A stretch of 64,000 nt of DNA. Source: Bradyrhizobium semiaridum. Lineage in GTDB: Bacteria > Pseudomonadota > Alphaproteobacteria > Rhizobiales > Xanthobacteraceae. The position numbers and the translations under genes were made by a program. The notes under the pieces are model-generated. The model searched no databases. It saw only the letters and a program-made list of their open reading frames with translations, and was not told where the DNA came from. Each line of letters starts with the position of its first letter. Position 1 is the first letter of the stretch. The DNA lies in the NCBI RefSeq assembly GCF_020329505.1, contig NZ_JAGKJJ010000019.1, positions 1 through 64,000 of the forward strand, read 5' to 3'. This document shows, piece by piece, positions 44,671 to 53,140 of the stretch.

Positions 44671-46401
44671 TCAATTCTGCACCCGCACGCCCAGCATCAC
44701 CACGGTCGATGCCGAGTTGTTGCCCTGCTGGTTCGATTCCAGCCAGTCGCGGCGGATGGTGCCCTTGATCCAGAGGCTGCGGGTCATCTTGTAGATCAGG
44801 TCGGTCGACACCGAGTAGATCGTGTCGTTGCGGTTGTCACCCTGGTACTCGAGCGTGCCGTAGCTGAACTTGCCGATCGCGGTCAGCCAGCGGCGGAAGT
44901 CGTGGTCGATCTCGAAGGTGTAGGTGCGCGACAGCACGCCCGAGGTGCCGGGCAGCGTGGTCTCGCCGATCTGGGTGTCGGAATAGAATTTCGCAGTGGT
45001 CAGCGGCGTCGCGGTCCAGGTCAGCGAGGCCGTGGTGAGCAGGCCCTCGAGCCGGTTGAGCCTCGAGTCGGCATAAGTGCGCATCGCGTAGCCGACCGAG
45101 ATTTCGCCGAACAGCATCCGCGTGAACTCGAACGAGGTGCCGGCCTTGAGGTAACCGCCCGACGAGTCGCGCGCGAAACCGTTGCGGTCGAGGGCGAGGT
45201 CGTGCACGCGGCTGTCGCCTTGCATTTCGACGAACGGCTTGACTGCGGGGTTCAGCTCATAGCTGACGCGGCCGACGCCGCCATAGGCGGTGAAGTTGCG
45301 GTCGTCGTTCGACGAGCGCGTGCCGTCGGTGAGCTTGGACCATTGATAGTCGGTGCGGTCGACGGTGGCACCGGCGGAGACCTGGAGGCGATTGAAATTC
45401 TGGTCGACGCCGAAGGTGCCGCCGATCGTGCTGAACAGCGGATACTTGGCAAGGCCGGCCTGAACGTTCGGGCTGCCGGGATTGTCGGTCGAGATCAGCG
45501 CGCGCGCCTGCACCATCAGACGCGTGTCCCGCGTGACGTCGAGGCGGCCGTCGATATGGCCGGTAAAGCTCGGGCGGTCGACGTCGAGCGGCGCCGACAG
45601 CGGCGTGCCGTCGGCGTTCGGCGTCAGGCCGGAGCCGTAGCCGCTGAACGAGCCGCGCAGATCGGCGACGACGGCATGCCGCTCCCAGTCCGAGACCGCG
45701 AGGAATTCCGGTGCGACGACGTAGACCGCCCTGCCCTGTGGCGAATAGAGCCGGCCCGGATTGCTGTCGTAGCCGGCCATCACCTCGACCGCGGTCTTGA
45801 TCAGGAACGAGCCGGCATAATCGCCGATCGCACCGAACGGATCGTCGTCGAGTTTCAGCCGCCGGCGCGCCGGCTGGCCGACGACGGTGCCGGCCAGCGC
45901 GGCCGGCACCGGCGGCTTGTTCGCGGTCGATGACGGCGGGATCGACAGCCGCAACTCCCCGGTCGCGGTGCGCGGCGGCGTCGGCACCGGCGAGCCGGGG
46001 CCCGGCGGCGGCTTCGGCTTGGCCTGGCCCGGATAATATTTCGGCTTTTGACGCTTTCGATTGAGCGAGTCGTAGCCCGACACCGCGGCGCCGTTGGCGG
46101 CGGGCAACCCATAGGTCGGGATCTGGCCGATGCGGGTGGTCGAGCCCGACGTTGACGAGCGCCGGTCGCGATCGGCATCAGGCAGCTTCAGACCATTGAG
46201 GGAATCCAGCGTCCCGGCCGCGGTCCGGCGCAGCGGCGAATCCTGGGTCACCAGCTGACTCTGCCGCGTCGGGCTGAACAGGTCGGGCGTCACGGTCTGT
46301 GCCGCGGCGAGCCCTGAGGTCGCGGTGAGCAACAGGCATGGCAAAGCAACGCGAACGAGGCATTCGCGCCCGTTTCGGCCCCTTGCTGGCCTCCGCACCA
46401 C
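44671..46401 (-). CDS. Outer-membrane beta-barrel protein (BBP2_2-like)
   Basis: 576 residues from GTG at 46401 (GGAG 10 bases upstream). A signal peptide (CLLLTATSGLAAAQ, ending near residue 35) is followed by ~150 residues of low-complexity, proline-rich linker (KPKPPPGPGSPVPTPPRTAT). A barrel region from about residue 200 has alternating strands (KTAVEVMAGYDSNPGRLYSP, TLEYQGDNRNDTIYSVSTDL) and ends with VMLGVRVQN, a plausible terminal strand although N replaces the usual aromatic. EVMAGYDSNP fits the putative beta-barrel porin 2 family. Cargo or partner unknown. It is divergent from the isomerase gene. Confidence 0.8.
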   Translation of the reverse strand: MVRRPARGRNGRECLVRVALPCLLLTATSGLAAAQTVTPDLFSPTRQSQLVTQDSPLRRTAAGTLDSLNGLKLPDADRDRRSSTSGSTTRIGQIPTYGLPAANGAAVSGYDSLNRKRQKPKYYPGQAKPKPPPGPGSPVPTPPRTATGELRLSIPPSSTANKPPVPAALAGTVVGQPARRRLKLDDDPFGAIGDYAGSFLIKTAVEVMAGYDSNPGRLYSPQGRAVYVVAPEFLAVSDWERHAVVADLRGSFSGYGSGLTPNADGTPLSAPLDVDRPSFTGHIDGRLDVTRDTRLMVQARALISTDNPGSPNVQAGLAKYPLFSTIGGTFGVDQNFNRLQVSAGATVDRTDYQWSKLTDGTRSSNDDRNFTAYGGVGRVSYELNPAVKPFVEMQGDSRVHDLALDRNGFARDSSGGYLKAGTSFEFTRMLFGEISVGYAMRTYADSRLNRLEGLLTTASLTWTATPLTTAKFYSDTQIGETTLPGTSGVLSRTYTFEIDHDFRRWLTAIGKFSYGTLEYQGDNRNDTIYSVSTDLIYKMTRSLWIKGTIRRDWLESNQQGNNSASTVVMLGVRVQN

Positions 46402-46590
46402 GATTGAAATACTCCAACGAATTCATGCACTTGACGAACACCCTCCGCCGGGCGGCGGAAAACGTCGTTAATGGAGTTAAAACAATTATGGTTAATGAGC
46501 CGTTGAGGCCGGTTAACCGCGCGTCGCATCGCGGAATAGACCGTGCTAAGGGAGACGCCCGGGTGCAAAACCCTCCCCCTGGAATCCAAG

Positions 46591-47598
46591 ATGGCCAAAC
46601 CGAAGCCGCTGATGACCAAATCATCCGGTCACGATGACGGCGCCATTCAATCGGCGCTGCGTACCCTCGATGCCGAAGCCAGCGGCGTCGCCGCGCTCAC
46701 CGCGGCGCTGAAGTCCGACCTCGCCGCGCCTTTTGCCGCGGCTGCCGAGCTGATCCGTAAGTTGAAGGGACGGGTGATCGTCACCGGGCTCGGCAAATCC
46801 GGTCATATCGGCCGCAAGATTGCCGCGACCTTCGCCTCCACCGGGACGCCGGCGTTCTTCGTGCACTCGGCCGAAGCCAGTCACGGCGACCTTGGCATGA
46901 TCACCACTGACGATGCGATCTTCGCGCTATCGTGGTCCGGCGAGCAGGCCGAGATGCGCAATCTGATCGCCTATGCTGCGCGCTTCGGCATTCCGCTGAT
47001 CGCGATGACGGCCGACAAGGAGTCCACGCTGAGCAAGGCCGCCGACGTGCAGCTGACGCTGCCGAAGGCGCGCGAGGCCTGCCCGCACAATCTGGCGCCG
47101 ACGACGTCCTCGCTGATGATGCTGGCGCTCGGCGACGCGCTGGCGATCGCGCTGCTGGAAGGCCGCGGCTTCACCTCGACGGATTTCAGCGTGCTGCATC
47201 CGGGCGGCAAGCTCGGCGCGCTGCTGAAATATGCCCGCGACCTGATGCACACCGGCGACACCGTGCCGCTGAAGCCGCTCGGCACCAGCATGTCGGACGC
47301 GCTGGTCGAGATGACCTCGAAGGGCTTCGGCTGCGTCGGCATCGTCGACCGCCTCGGCCATCTGGTCGGCATCGTCACCGACGGCGACCTCCGCCGCCAG
47401 ATGCGCCCCGACCTGCTGACGCTGACGGTCGACGAGGTCATGACCAGGACGCCGAAGACGATCGGCCGCGACACGCTCGCCGGTGAAGCCCTCGAGCTGC
47501 TCAACGCGTCGAAGATCACGACGCTGATCGTGACCGACGCCAAGAAGCCGGTCGGCATCATCCATCTGCACGATCTGTTGCGCGCCGGCGTGGCGTAG
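46591..47598 (+). CDS. kdsD: KpsF/GutQ-family arabinose-5-phosphate isomerase
   Basis: 335 residues from ATG at 46591. A SIS domain (about 45-185) has the VIVTGLGKSGHIGRKIAATF ASTGTPAFFVHSAEASHGDLG hallmark and FALSWSGEQAEM; two CBS domains follow (about 210-330; LVEMTSKGFGCVGIVDRLGH and TLAGEALELLNASKITTLIV). The enzyme interconverts ribulose-5-phosphate and arabinose-5-phosphate, first step of Kdo synthesis for lipopolysaccharide. No other kds gene adjoins, so a capsule or regulatory paralogue is possible. Confidence 0.9.
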   Translation: MAKPKPLMTKSSGHDDGAIQSALRTLDAEASGVAALTAALKSDLAAPFAAAAELIRKLKGRVIVTGLGKSGHIGRKIAATFASTGTPAFFVHSAEASHGDLGMITTDDAIFALSWSGEQAEMRNLIAYAARFGIPLIAMTADKESTLSKAADVQLTLPKAREACPHNLAPTTSSLMMLALGDALAIALLEGRGFTSTDFSVLHPGGKLGALLKYARDLMHTGDTVPLKPLGTSMSDALVEMTSKGFGCVGIVDRLGHLVGIVTDGDLRRQMRPDLLTLTVDEVMTRTPKTIGRDTLAGEALELLNASKITTLIVTDAKKPVGIIHLHDLLRAGVA

Positions 47599-47615
47599 GC
47601 GGCGCGCTACGGCGG

Positions 47616-48155
47616 CTACATTGGAAACCGCGCCGCGGTCGTCTCCAGCGGCAGGTCCAGCGCGTTGGCGAGATAGGAGACCGTGCGGTAGAAGCCGCAC
47701 AGCAGGATGATCTCCAGGATCTGGTCCTCGTCATAATGCACTGAGAGCGCCGCGAACTCGGCGTCATCGAGCGTCGCGCGGGCATGCAGCGCGTCGGCCG
47801 CAGCCAGCATCGCCTGCTCGGCCGGCGACCAGCAACTCGCATCGGCCTTGCCGCGCACGGTCGCCTCGACCTGCTCCGCCGATAATTCGGCGGCGGCGCC
47901 GAATGCCGCGACATGCACGCCCCATTCGTACTCGCAGTTGTTCAGCGCGCAGGTGCGGTCGATGACGACCTCCCGCTCGCGCAGCGAGAGCGGCCCGCGA
48001 TCCAGCAGGCTGCCGCCGCGAAACTTCTCCCAGGCACGCGGATGGCCGGCCATCACGCGGAACAGCAGCAGCGGCGGCGCGCCGCGCATGATGCGGTCGA
48101 AATGCTGTTGAACGTCCGCGGCGTAAGGCGGATCGAGCGGCGCGATGCGTGACAT
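47616..48155 (-). CDS. Carboxymuconolactone decarboxylase/AhpD-like protein
   Basis: 179 residues, mostly helical. The family core is at about residues 58-100 (LSLREREVVIDRTCALNNCE YEWGVHVAAFGAAAELS), which has two cysteines (TCALNNC) four residues apart and a following histidine. AhpD-type proteins use CxxC for peroxide reduction; the different spacing here makes that uncertain. The C-terminal part repeats helical pairs (EQAMLAAADALHARATLDDA EF). It is divergent from the HxlR-type regulator, whose predicted operators lie in the shared promoter, so it is probably the regulated target. Confidence 0.85.
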   Translation of the reverse strand: MSRIAPLDPPYAADVQQHFDRIMRGAPPLLLFRVMAGHPRAWEKFRGGSLLDRGPLSLREREVVIDRTCALNNCEYEWGVHVAAFGAAAELSAEQVEATVRGKADASCWSPAEQAMLAAADALHARATLDDAEFAALSVHYDEDQILEIILLCGFYRTVSYLANALDLPLETTAARFPM

Positions 48156-48169
48156 GGCCTGAACCTCTC

Positions 48170-48208
48170 GCTACAATTACTGTAGCTAGACGCTACAATA
48201 TCTGTAGC
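48170..48208. promoter_or_regulatory. Two tandem 17-bp palindromic operators
   Basis: GCTACAATTACTGTAGC (48170-48186) and GCTACAATATCTGTAGC (48192-48208) are near-identical palindromes 22 bp apart centre to centre, in the gap between the divergent AhpD-like and HxlR-type genes. They are the obvious binding sites for the HxlR dimer, probably controlling both genes. Confidence 0.85.
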
Positions 48209-48229
48209 AACACGCAAGACGGATTCACG

Positions 48230-48556
48230 ATGCCGGAACGGGTTCCGACCGCCAAACGCAGCGTTCGCGGCTCGCGCAGCGGCCGCCCGATCATGGCGCT
48301 GCTCGATCTGCTCGGGCGGCGCTGGACGTTGCGGATTCTCTGGGAATTGCGCGAGACCGCGCTGACCTCGCGCGCGCTGCGCACTGCCTGCGACGAGGCC
48401 TCGCCGACGATTTTGCAGACGCGGCTGACCGAGCTGCGCGAGGCAGGGTTCATCGAGCTGACGGAGAACGGCTACGCGCTCACGGGGCTCGGCAAGGAGC
48501 TATTCCAGACCTTTGCGCCGCTGCATCGCTTTGCCGAGCGGTGGAGCAGGCGCTGA
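48230..48556 (+). CDS. HxlR-family transcriptional regulator
   Basis: 108 residues from ATG at 48230; the frame is open to 48149, but the upstream part overlaps the operators and is not protein-like. HxlR hallmarks: a winged helix with ALLDLLGRRWTLRILWELRE (about 25-44), SRALRTACDEASPTILQTRL TELREAGFI, and YALTGLGKELFQTFAPLHRF near the C-terminus. HxlR proteins often sense redox or electrophiles through a cysteine; the single cysteine here (ACDEAS) is a candidate. It probably represses itself and the divergent AhpD-like gene. Confidence 0.9.
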   Translation: MPERVPTAKRSVRGSRSGRPIMALLDLLGRRWTLRILWELRETALTSRALRTACDEASPTILQTRLTELREAGFIELTENGYALTGLGKELFQTFAPLHRFAERWSRR

Positions 48557-48561
48557 TCTTC

Positions 48562-48698
48562 TCTCTCCCCGCCCTTCGCGGGGAGAGGGCTGGGGTGAGG
48601 GACTCCATCCGCGAGTGTGATTTGTCGAGGGACCTGTATCCCCTCACCCGCCGCGCAAGCGCGCGGCGACTTCTCCCCGCAGGCGGGGAGGGTGAAGG
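48562..48698. repeat. Palindromic repeat (CTCTCCCC family, second copy type)
   Basis: CTCTCCCCGC-CCTT-CGCGGGGAGAGGGCTGGGGTGAGGG on the left corresponds to CCCCTCACCC ... TTCTCCCCGC-AGG-CGGGGAGGGTG on the right, with an internal CGCCGCGC/GCGCGGCG hairpin. It is related to the element at 1763-1935 and fills the gap between convergent genes. Confidence 0.75.
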
Positions 48699-48716
48699 AA
48701 GGCCTCGCTCGATGAG

Positions 48717-49163
48717 CTACGCCATTGCCACCGTTAGGCTGGCGCCATCGGCGCCGACCACCTTGACCCGGCTGCCGGCCGGCAGGTCGGGGCCGGCGAC
48801 GCGCCAGATCGTGTCGTCGATCCGCACCGTGCCGGTGCCGTCGATGATCGGCTTCTCCAGGGTGAATTCGCGGCCGATCAGGGCTTCGTTGCGGCGGTTG
48901 AGGAACGGATTGCTCTTGCTCGCCTCCCGCGTGCTCCTGGCAAAATGCCGCCATGCCGGCACGGCAGCCACCGCAAACACCGCGAACATCAGGAGCTGCG
49001 TCTGCCAGGATGGCGTGAACACGAACGACAAGAGACCGACCAGGAGCGCCGCGAGCCCAAGCCAGAACAGGAACACGCCGGGCGCGGCCAATTCCAGCGC
49101 CATCAGGATGAAGCCGAAGATCAGCCAGTTCCAGCTGCCCAGGGTCGAAAACATCTCGGTCAT
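48717..49163 (-). CDS. NfeD family membrane protein
   Basis: 148 residues from ATG at 49163 (AGAGA upstream; a GTG at 49187 adds eight residues). Three hydrophobic segments at about 9-28, 30-50 and 58-75 (WNWLIFGFILMALELAAPGV, FWLGLAALLVGLLSF, LLMFAVFAVAAVPAW) are followed by a C-terminal OB-like beta domain (LIGREFTLEKPIIDGTGTVR ... RVKVVGADGASLTV). This is the short NfeD form, usually encoded next to a stomatin/SPFH protein, as here; the pair probably organises membrane microdomains. Confidence 0.9.
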   Translation of the reverse strand: MTEMFSTLGSWNWLIFGFILMALELAAPGVFLFWLGLAALLVGLLSFVFTPSWQTQLLMFAVFAVAAVPAWRHFARSTREASKSNPFLNRRNEALIGREFTLEKPIIDGTGTVRIDDTIWRVAGPDLPAGSRVKVVGADGASLTVAMA

Positions 49164-49254
49164 GACGTGATCTCTAAATGCCTCCACAGCGACGCTGAGC
49201 TCCCTCTCCCCTTGTGGGAGAGGTGAACTGAGTATGCCGCGACCGACATCGCCC

Positions 49255-50259
49255 TCACCGTTGCGGCACAGGCGGTGACGATGGTGGCGTCGGGCCGGCC
49301 GGCGGCACCGAGCCGCGGCGCGCGGCGGCCGTGGCGGATGCCGCGCTCTCGCCGAAGGTGGCGCGGGCGATCTCGCCGATGCCGGCGAGCGAGCCCAGCA
49401 CGCTCGATGTCTCGATCGGCAGCATCAGGATCTTCTGGTTCGGCGATTCCGCGAGCTGGCCGAACGCCTTGATGTATTTGTCGGCGATGAAATAGTTCAG
49501 TGCGGCGACGTCGCCCTTGGCGATCGACTCCGACACCATCTGCGTCGCCTTGGCCTCGGCCTCGGCGAGACGCTCGCGCGCCTCGGCGTCGCGGAAGGCG
49601 GCCTCGCGGCGGCCTTCGGCCTGCAGGATCTGCCCCTGCTTGGCGCCCTCGGCGCGCAGGATCTCCGACTGCCGCTGGCCTTCCGCCTGCAAGATGTCGG
49701 CGCGCTTGACGCGCTCGGCCTTCATCTGCCGGCCCATCGCCTCGACGAGGTCGGCCGGCGGCACGATGTCTTTAATCTCGATGCGGTTGACCTTGACGCC
49801 CCAGGGCGACACCGCGGCGTCGACGACGCGCAGCAGCCGCTCGTTGATCTCGTCGCGATGCGACAGCACCTGGTCGAGATCCATCGAGCCCATCACTGAA
49901 CGGATGTTGGTCATGGTCAGCACGGTGATCGCCTGCGTCAAGTTGGCGACCTCGTAGCTCGCCTTCGCCGCGTCGAACACCTGGAAGAAGGCGACGCCGT
50001 CCACCGTCACGGTGGCGTTATCCTTGGTGATCACCTCCTGCTCGGGGATGTCGATCACCTGCTCCATCATGTTGATCTTGCGCCCGATGCGATCGAAATA
50101 CGGCACGATCAGATTGAGGCCGGGTGACAGCGTGCGGGTGTATTTGCCGAACCGCTCGATGGTCCAGTCATAGCCCTGCGGGACGGTCTTGACCCCGGCG
50201 AACAACGTGACGATGACGAGAAGAACAAGGGCGATCGCGAAAATATCGAAACCAGTCAT
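49255..50259 (-). CDS. SPFH/Band-7 stomatin-like protein (QmcA-like)
   Basis: 334 residues with GGAGG before the ATG. One N-terminal membrane segment (FDIFAIALVLLVIVTLFAGV) precedes the SPFH domain (about 22-180; VPQGYDWTIERFGKYTRTLS PGLNLIVPYFD). A long charged helix/coiled coil follows (RADILQAEGQRQSEILRAEG, REAAFRDAEARERLAEAEAK) and ends in a conserved-looking LNYFIADKYIKAFGQLAESP block. The C-terminus is Pro/Ser-rich. It is encoded 91 bp upstream of NfeD on the same strand; the two families form oligomeric membrane complexes. Confidence 0.92.
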   Translation of the reverse strand: MTGFDIFAIALVLLVIVTLFAGVKTVPQGYDWTIERFGKYTRTLSPGLNLIVPYFDRIGRKINMMEQVIDIPEQEVITKDNATVTVDGVAFFQVFDAAKASYEVANLTQAITVLTMTNIRSVMGSMDLDQVLSHRDEINERLLRVVDAAVSPWGVKVNRIEIKDIVPPADLVEAMGRQMKAERVKRADILQAEGQRQSEILRAEGAKQGQILQAEGRREAAFRDAEARERLAEAEAKATQMVSESIAKGDVAALNYFIADKYIKAFGQLAESPNQKILMLPIETSSVLGSLAGIGEIARATFGESAASATAAARRGSVPPAGPTPPSSPPVPQR

Positions 50260-50468
50260 AAAGTCCTCCAGGGCCGGCGAGACCGTCGCCGGGCGCGGTC
50301 GGTACGTTGGTCGGCAGGACCGCTGCGCCGGTTCAGCCCGGCTGTTGTTCTGATCATGAGGTAGGAAGCGGTGGCGCGGGCAGCCAGATGTATGAAGGCT
50401 GAACCGACCCTTCGTGTCCAGTGTCGCGGATCGTTAACGATCCGGTCCAGCCCCTCTGACCAGGCCGT

Positions 50469-51506
50469 TCAAATCCAGCCTTGAAGCTCGCGCAGCACCA
50501 GCTGGCGGATCACGTCCATGCCGCCGTCGCTGTCGTTGAGGCAGGGGATCGCGGCGAACTGCTCGCCGCCATTGTGCCGGAATATCTCGGCGTTCTCCTG
50601 CGCGATCTCCTCCAGCGTCTCCAGGCAATCGGCGGAGAAGCCCGGCGTCACCACGGCGATCCGTTTCACGCCCTCCTTCGCCAGCCGCTCGACCGTCTTG
50701 TCGGTATAGGGCTGCAGCCACTCGGCATTGCCGAAGCGCGACTGGAAGGTGAGGACCAGCTTCGAGGCCGCGAGTCCGAGCCGCTTGCGCAAGGCGTCGG
50801 TCGTCGCGATGCACTGCGCTTGGTACGGATCGCCCTGGTCGACATACTCCCTCGGCATGCCGTGGAAGGATGCCAGAATGATCTCGGGCTGAAACGGCAG
50901 GCTCGCCAGATGCGCGTCGATCGAGACCGCGAGCGCCTCGATATAGTTGGGATCGTCATAGTAAGGCGGCGTCACCCGCAAGGTCGGCTGCGCGCGCATC
51001 GCGGTCAGCACGCGGAACGCCTCGTCGCACACGGTCGCCGAGGTCGCGGCGGAATATTGCGGATAGAGCGGCACCACCAGGAGACGGCTGCAGCCCTGCG
51101 CGGCGAGCGCCTCGATCCGCGCTTTGATCGACGGGTTGCCGTAGCGCATCGCCCAGTCGACCACGACGTGACCGTGCGCGGCGATCGCCTCCGCAAGCTT
51201 GTTGGCCTGCGAGCGCGTGATCGTCTTCAGCGGCGACTCGTTCTTCTCGGTGTTCCAGATCTTCAGATAGTCGCGCGCCTTGCTGCGCGGGCGCCGGCGC
51301 AGGATGATGCCGTTGAGGATCAGCTTCCAGACCAGGCCCTGATCCTCGATCACCCGCGGATCGGACAAAAATTCCTTCAGATACACCCGCACGCCCGCAG
51401 TATCGGCGGTATCCGGCGTGCCGAGATTAACCAGCAGCACGCCGACCCGCTCCGGCCTGGTGGTCGCCGCCGGCGTCGGACTCTCGAAGGGAATGACCGT
51501 GCTCAT
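50469..51506 (-). CDS. hemH: Ferrochelatase
   Basis: 345 residues from ATG at 51506; the frame extends to 51578, but that part is basic and unlike ferrochelatase. Family landmarks: VGVLLVNLGTPDTADTAGVR at the start, LYPQYSAATSATV, the catalytic His region ASFHGMPREYVDQGDPYQAQ CI, YTFQSRFG-type LTFQSRFGNAEWLQPYTD and PGFSADCLETLEEIAQEN. It inserts Fe2+ into protoporphyrin IX, the last step of protoheme synthesis. It is divergent from the small MAPEG gene; no other hem genes adjoin. A 209-bp gap (50260-50468) separates it from the stomatin-like gene. Confidence 0.95.
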   Translation of the reverse strand: MSTVIPFESPTPAATTRPERVGVLLVNLGTPDTADTAGVRVYLKEFLSDPRVIEDQGLVWKLILNGIILRRRPRSKARDYLKIWNTEKNESPLKTITRSQANKLAEAIAAHGHVVVDWAMRYGNPSIKARIEALAAQGCSRLLVVPLYPQYSAATSATVCDEAFRVLTAMRAQPTLRVTPPYYDDPNYIEALAVSIDAHLASLPFQPEIILASFHGMPREYVDQGDPYQAQCIATTDALRKRLGLAASKLVLTFQSRFGNAEWLQPYTDKTVERLAKEGVKRIAVVTPGFSADCLETLEEIAQENAEIFRHNGGEQFAAIPCLNDSDGGMDVIRQLVLRELQGWI

Positions 51507-51622
51507 GCTGGTGTTCTCAGGACGGAGCTTCTTCACGTCGGGTTTCTGGGGCTTCGCGCGTTGCTCAAACCTTGTCAAGCCGAGTGCCGGTTGGGTACGT
51601 TCCGGCGGGAATAGGGGGAACC

Positions 51623-52021
51623 ATGACGGTCGCCGAATGGTGCGTCTTCGGGACGCTGATGCTGTCGCTCCTGACGATCGCGTCGGTGAAATGGGCCGGC
51701 TTCCGCCGTTTCGACAATTCCCGGCCGCGCGATTCCGATTTCTACGACGACCCGATCCGCTCGCGCGCGCTCGGCGCCCACCAGAACGGGCTGGAGGCCT
51801 TTCCGTTCTTCGCCTTCGCGGTGCTGCTCGCCGAATACCGCGTCGGCCCGCTGCGGCTGATCGACGAGCTGGCCGTGCTGTTCCTGATCGTGCGCATCGC
51901 CTACGTCTTCACCTATATCGGCAACCGCCCGACCTTGCGCTCGATCCTCTGGAGCATCGGCTTCGCGATCAACGTCGCGATCTTCCTGCTGCCGGCGCTG
52001 CGGGGCTATGTGACGGGGTGA
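51623..52021 (+). CDS. MAPEG-family membrane protein
   Basis: 132 residues from ATG at 51623 (AGGGGGAAC upstream). Four hydrophobic segments fit the MAPEG four-helix fold. The family signature is in DPIRSRALGAHQNGLEAFPF FAFAVLLAEYR (about residues 43-73; the RAxxAHxNxxE pattern), with a later RIAYVFTYIGNRPTLRSILW block. MAPEG proteins bind glutathione or fatty-acid-derived substrates in the membrane; the bacterial ones are largely uncharacterised. It is divergent from hemH. Confidence 0.9.
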   Translation: MTVAEWCVFGTLMLSLLTIASVKWAGFRRFDNSRPRDSDFYDDPIRSRALGAHQNGLEAFPFFAFAVLLAEYRVGPLRLIDELAVLFLIVRIAYVFTYIGNRPTLRSILWSIGFAINVAIFLLPALRGYVTG

Positions 52022-52066
52022 GGACGAATTCGCCTCTGTGGGCGATCCAGTACGCGGGGACCGTAC

Positions 52067-53140
52067 CTAAAGACACGTCGCCCGCTCGGCCGCGACGTAG
52101 CCGAACAACAGTCCGATCCCGAACAGCAGCACGAGCCCCGCGGCGGCGAATTCCAGTCCGCGCATGATCAGCATGCCGCCGCCGTCGCGCGCCGCGCTGA
52201 GCTTCTCGGCCAGGCCGCGCGCCGACACTGCGACAAGCGCGATCGCGGCGACCGTGATCGCGGTGCCGAGTCCCATCACGAAGGTCGCGGCGATGCCGGC
52301 CCAGAACAGGCCCTGCGCCAGCGCAAACACCAGCACCAGGATCGCGCCCGAGCACGGCCGGATGCCGATGGTGAGGATCGCGCTGAGGCCGCGCCGCCAG
52401 CCGCCGGGACCGGCGAGCTCGGCCGGCGTCGGCCCGTGCGAATGGCCGCAATGCTCGTCATGGACGTGGCCGTGATCATGGTCGTGGCCATGATGATGAT
52501 GGTGATGACCATGGCCATGGTCGTGATAGCTGTGGTCGTGATGATGCGCGCCGGCCAACGCCAGCTCCGGGCGCGGCACCTGCAGCGCGCGGAAGAAGCC
52601 GCCGCCCTTGAGCCAGACGAGCCGGGCGCCGAACAGCGCGATCAGGGCGTAGCTGGCGATCTCGATCGCCTTCTCCGCTCCGCACATCGTCTTCGCGGTC
52701 GCGTTGAGCAGCCAGGCGCAGATCCCGACGAGAGTGACGGCAACCAGCGACTGCATCAGCGCCGAAGCGAACGACAGCACGATGCCACGCCGCGCGGTCT
52801 CGCGGTTGGCGACCATGTAGGACGAGATCACCGCCTTGCCATGACCGGGCCCAGCGGCGTGGAAGATCCCGTAGGCAAAGGAGATCGCCAGCAGCGTCCA
52901 GACCGCCGAGCCGTCGGATTTCGCCGCGCGGATCGTCGCCGACATCTCGCGGTAGAATTCAGACTGCTTGGCCAGCAGCCAGCCGACGATCCCGCCCTGC
53001 GGCTCGGGCGCGGTGCGCGGCGCGCCGAACGGATTGTGCGCCAGCAGCCCGTGCACGGCGCCATCGAGCAGCGCGCACGCCGCCCACAGCGCGGCGGACA
53101 TCGCGAGGCCGCGCATCACGCGGGAGGCGGTCGGTATCAT
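52067..53140 (-). CDS. Nickel/cobalt exporter (NicO/RcnA-like) with His-rich loop
   Basis: 357 residues from ATG at 53140; the TCAT overlap with the upstream stop and GGAG 6 bases before support it. Membrane segments surround the family motif AYGIFHAAGPGHGKAVISSY, which carries metal-ligand histidines. A cytoplasmic loop near residues 203-242 is extremely His/Asp-rich (HHHDHSYHDHGHGHHHHHHG). The second half has GIRPCSGAILVLVFALAQGL. Such proteins move Ni2+/Co2+ across the inner membrane, RcnA-like ones outward. Translationally coupled with the DUF1007 gene; the metal and direction are inferred. Confidence 0.88.
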   Translation of the reverse strand: MIPTASRVMRGLAMSAALWAACALLDGAVHGLLAHNPFGAPRTAPEPQGGIVGWLLAKQSEFYREMSATIRAAKSDGSAVWTLLAISFAYGIFHAAGPGHGKAVISSYMVANRETARRGIVLSFASALMQSLVAVTLVGICAWLLNATAKTMCGAEKAIEIASYALIALFGARLVWLKGGGFFRALQVPRPELALAGAHHHDHSYHDHGHGHHHHHHGHDHDHGHVHDEHCGHSHGPTPAELAGPGGWRRGLSAILTIGIRPCSGAILVLVFALAQGLFWAGIAATFVMGLGTAITVAAIALVAVSARGLAEKLSAARDGGGMLIMRGLEFAAAGLVLLFGIGLLFGYVAAERATCL

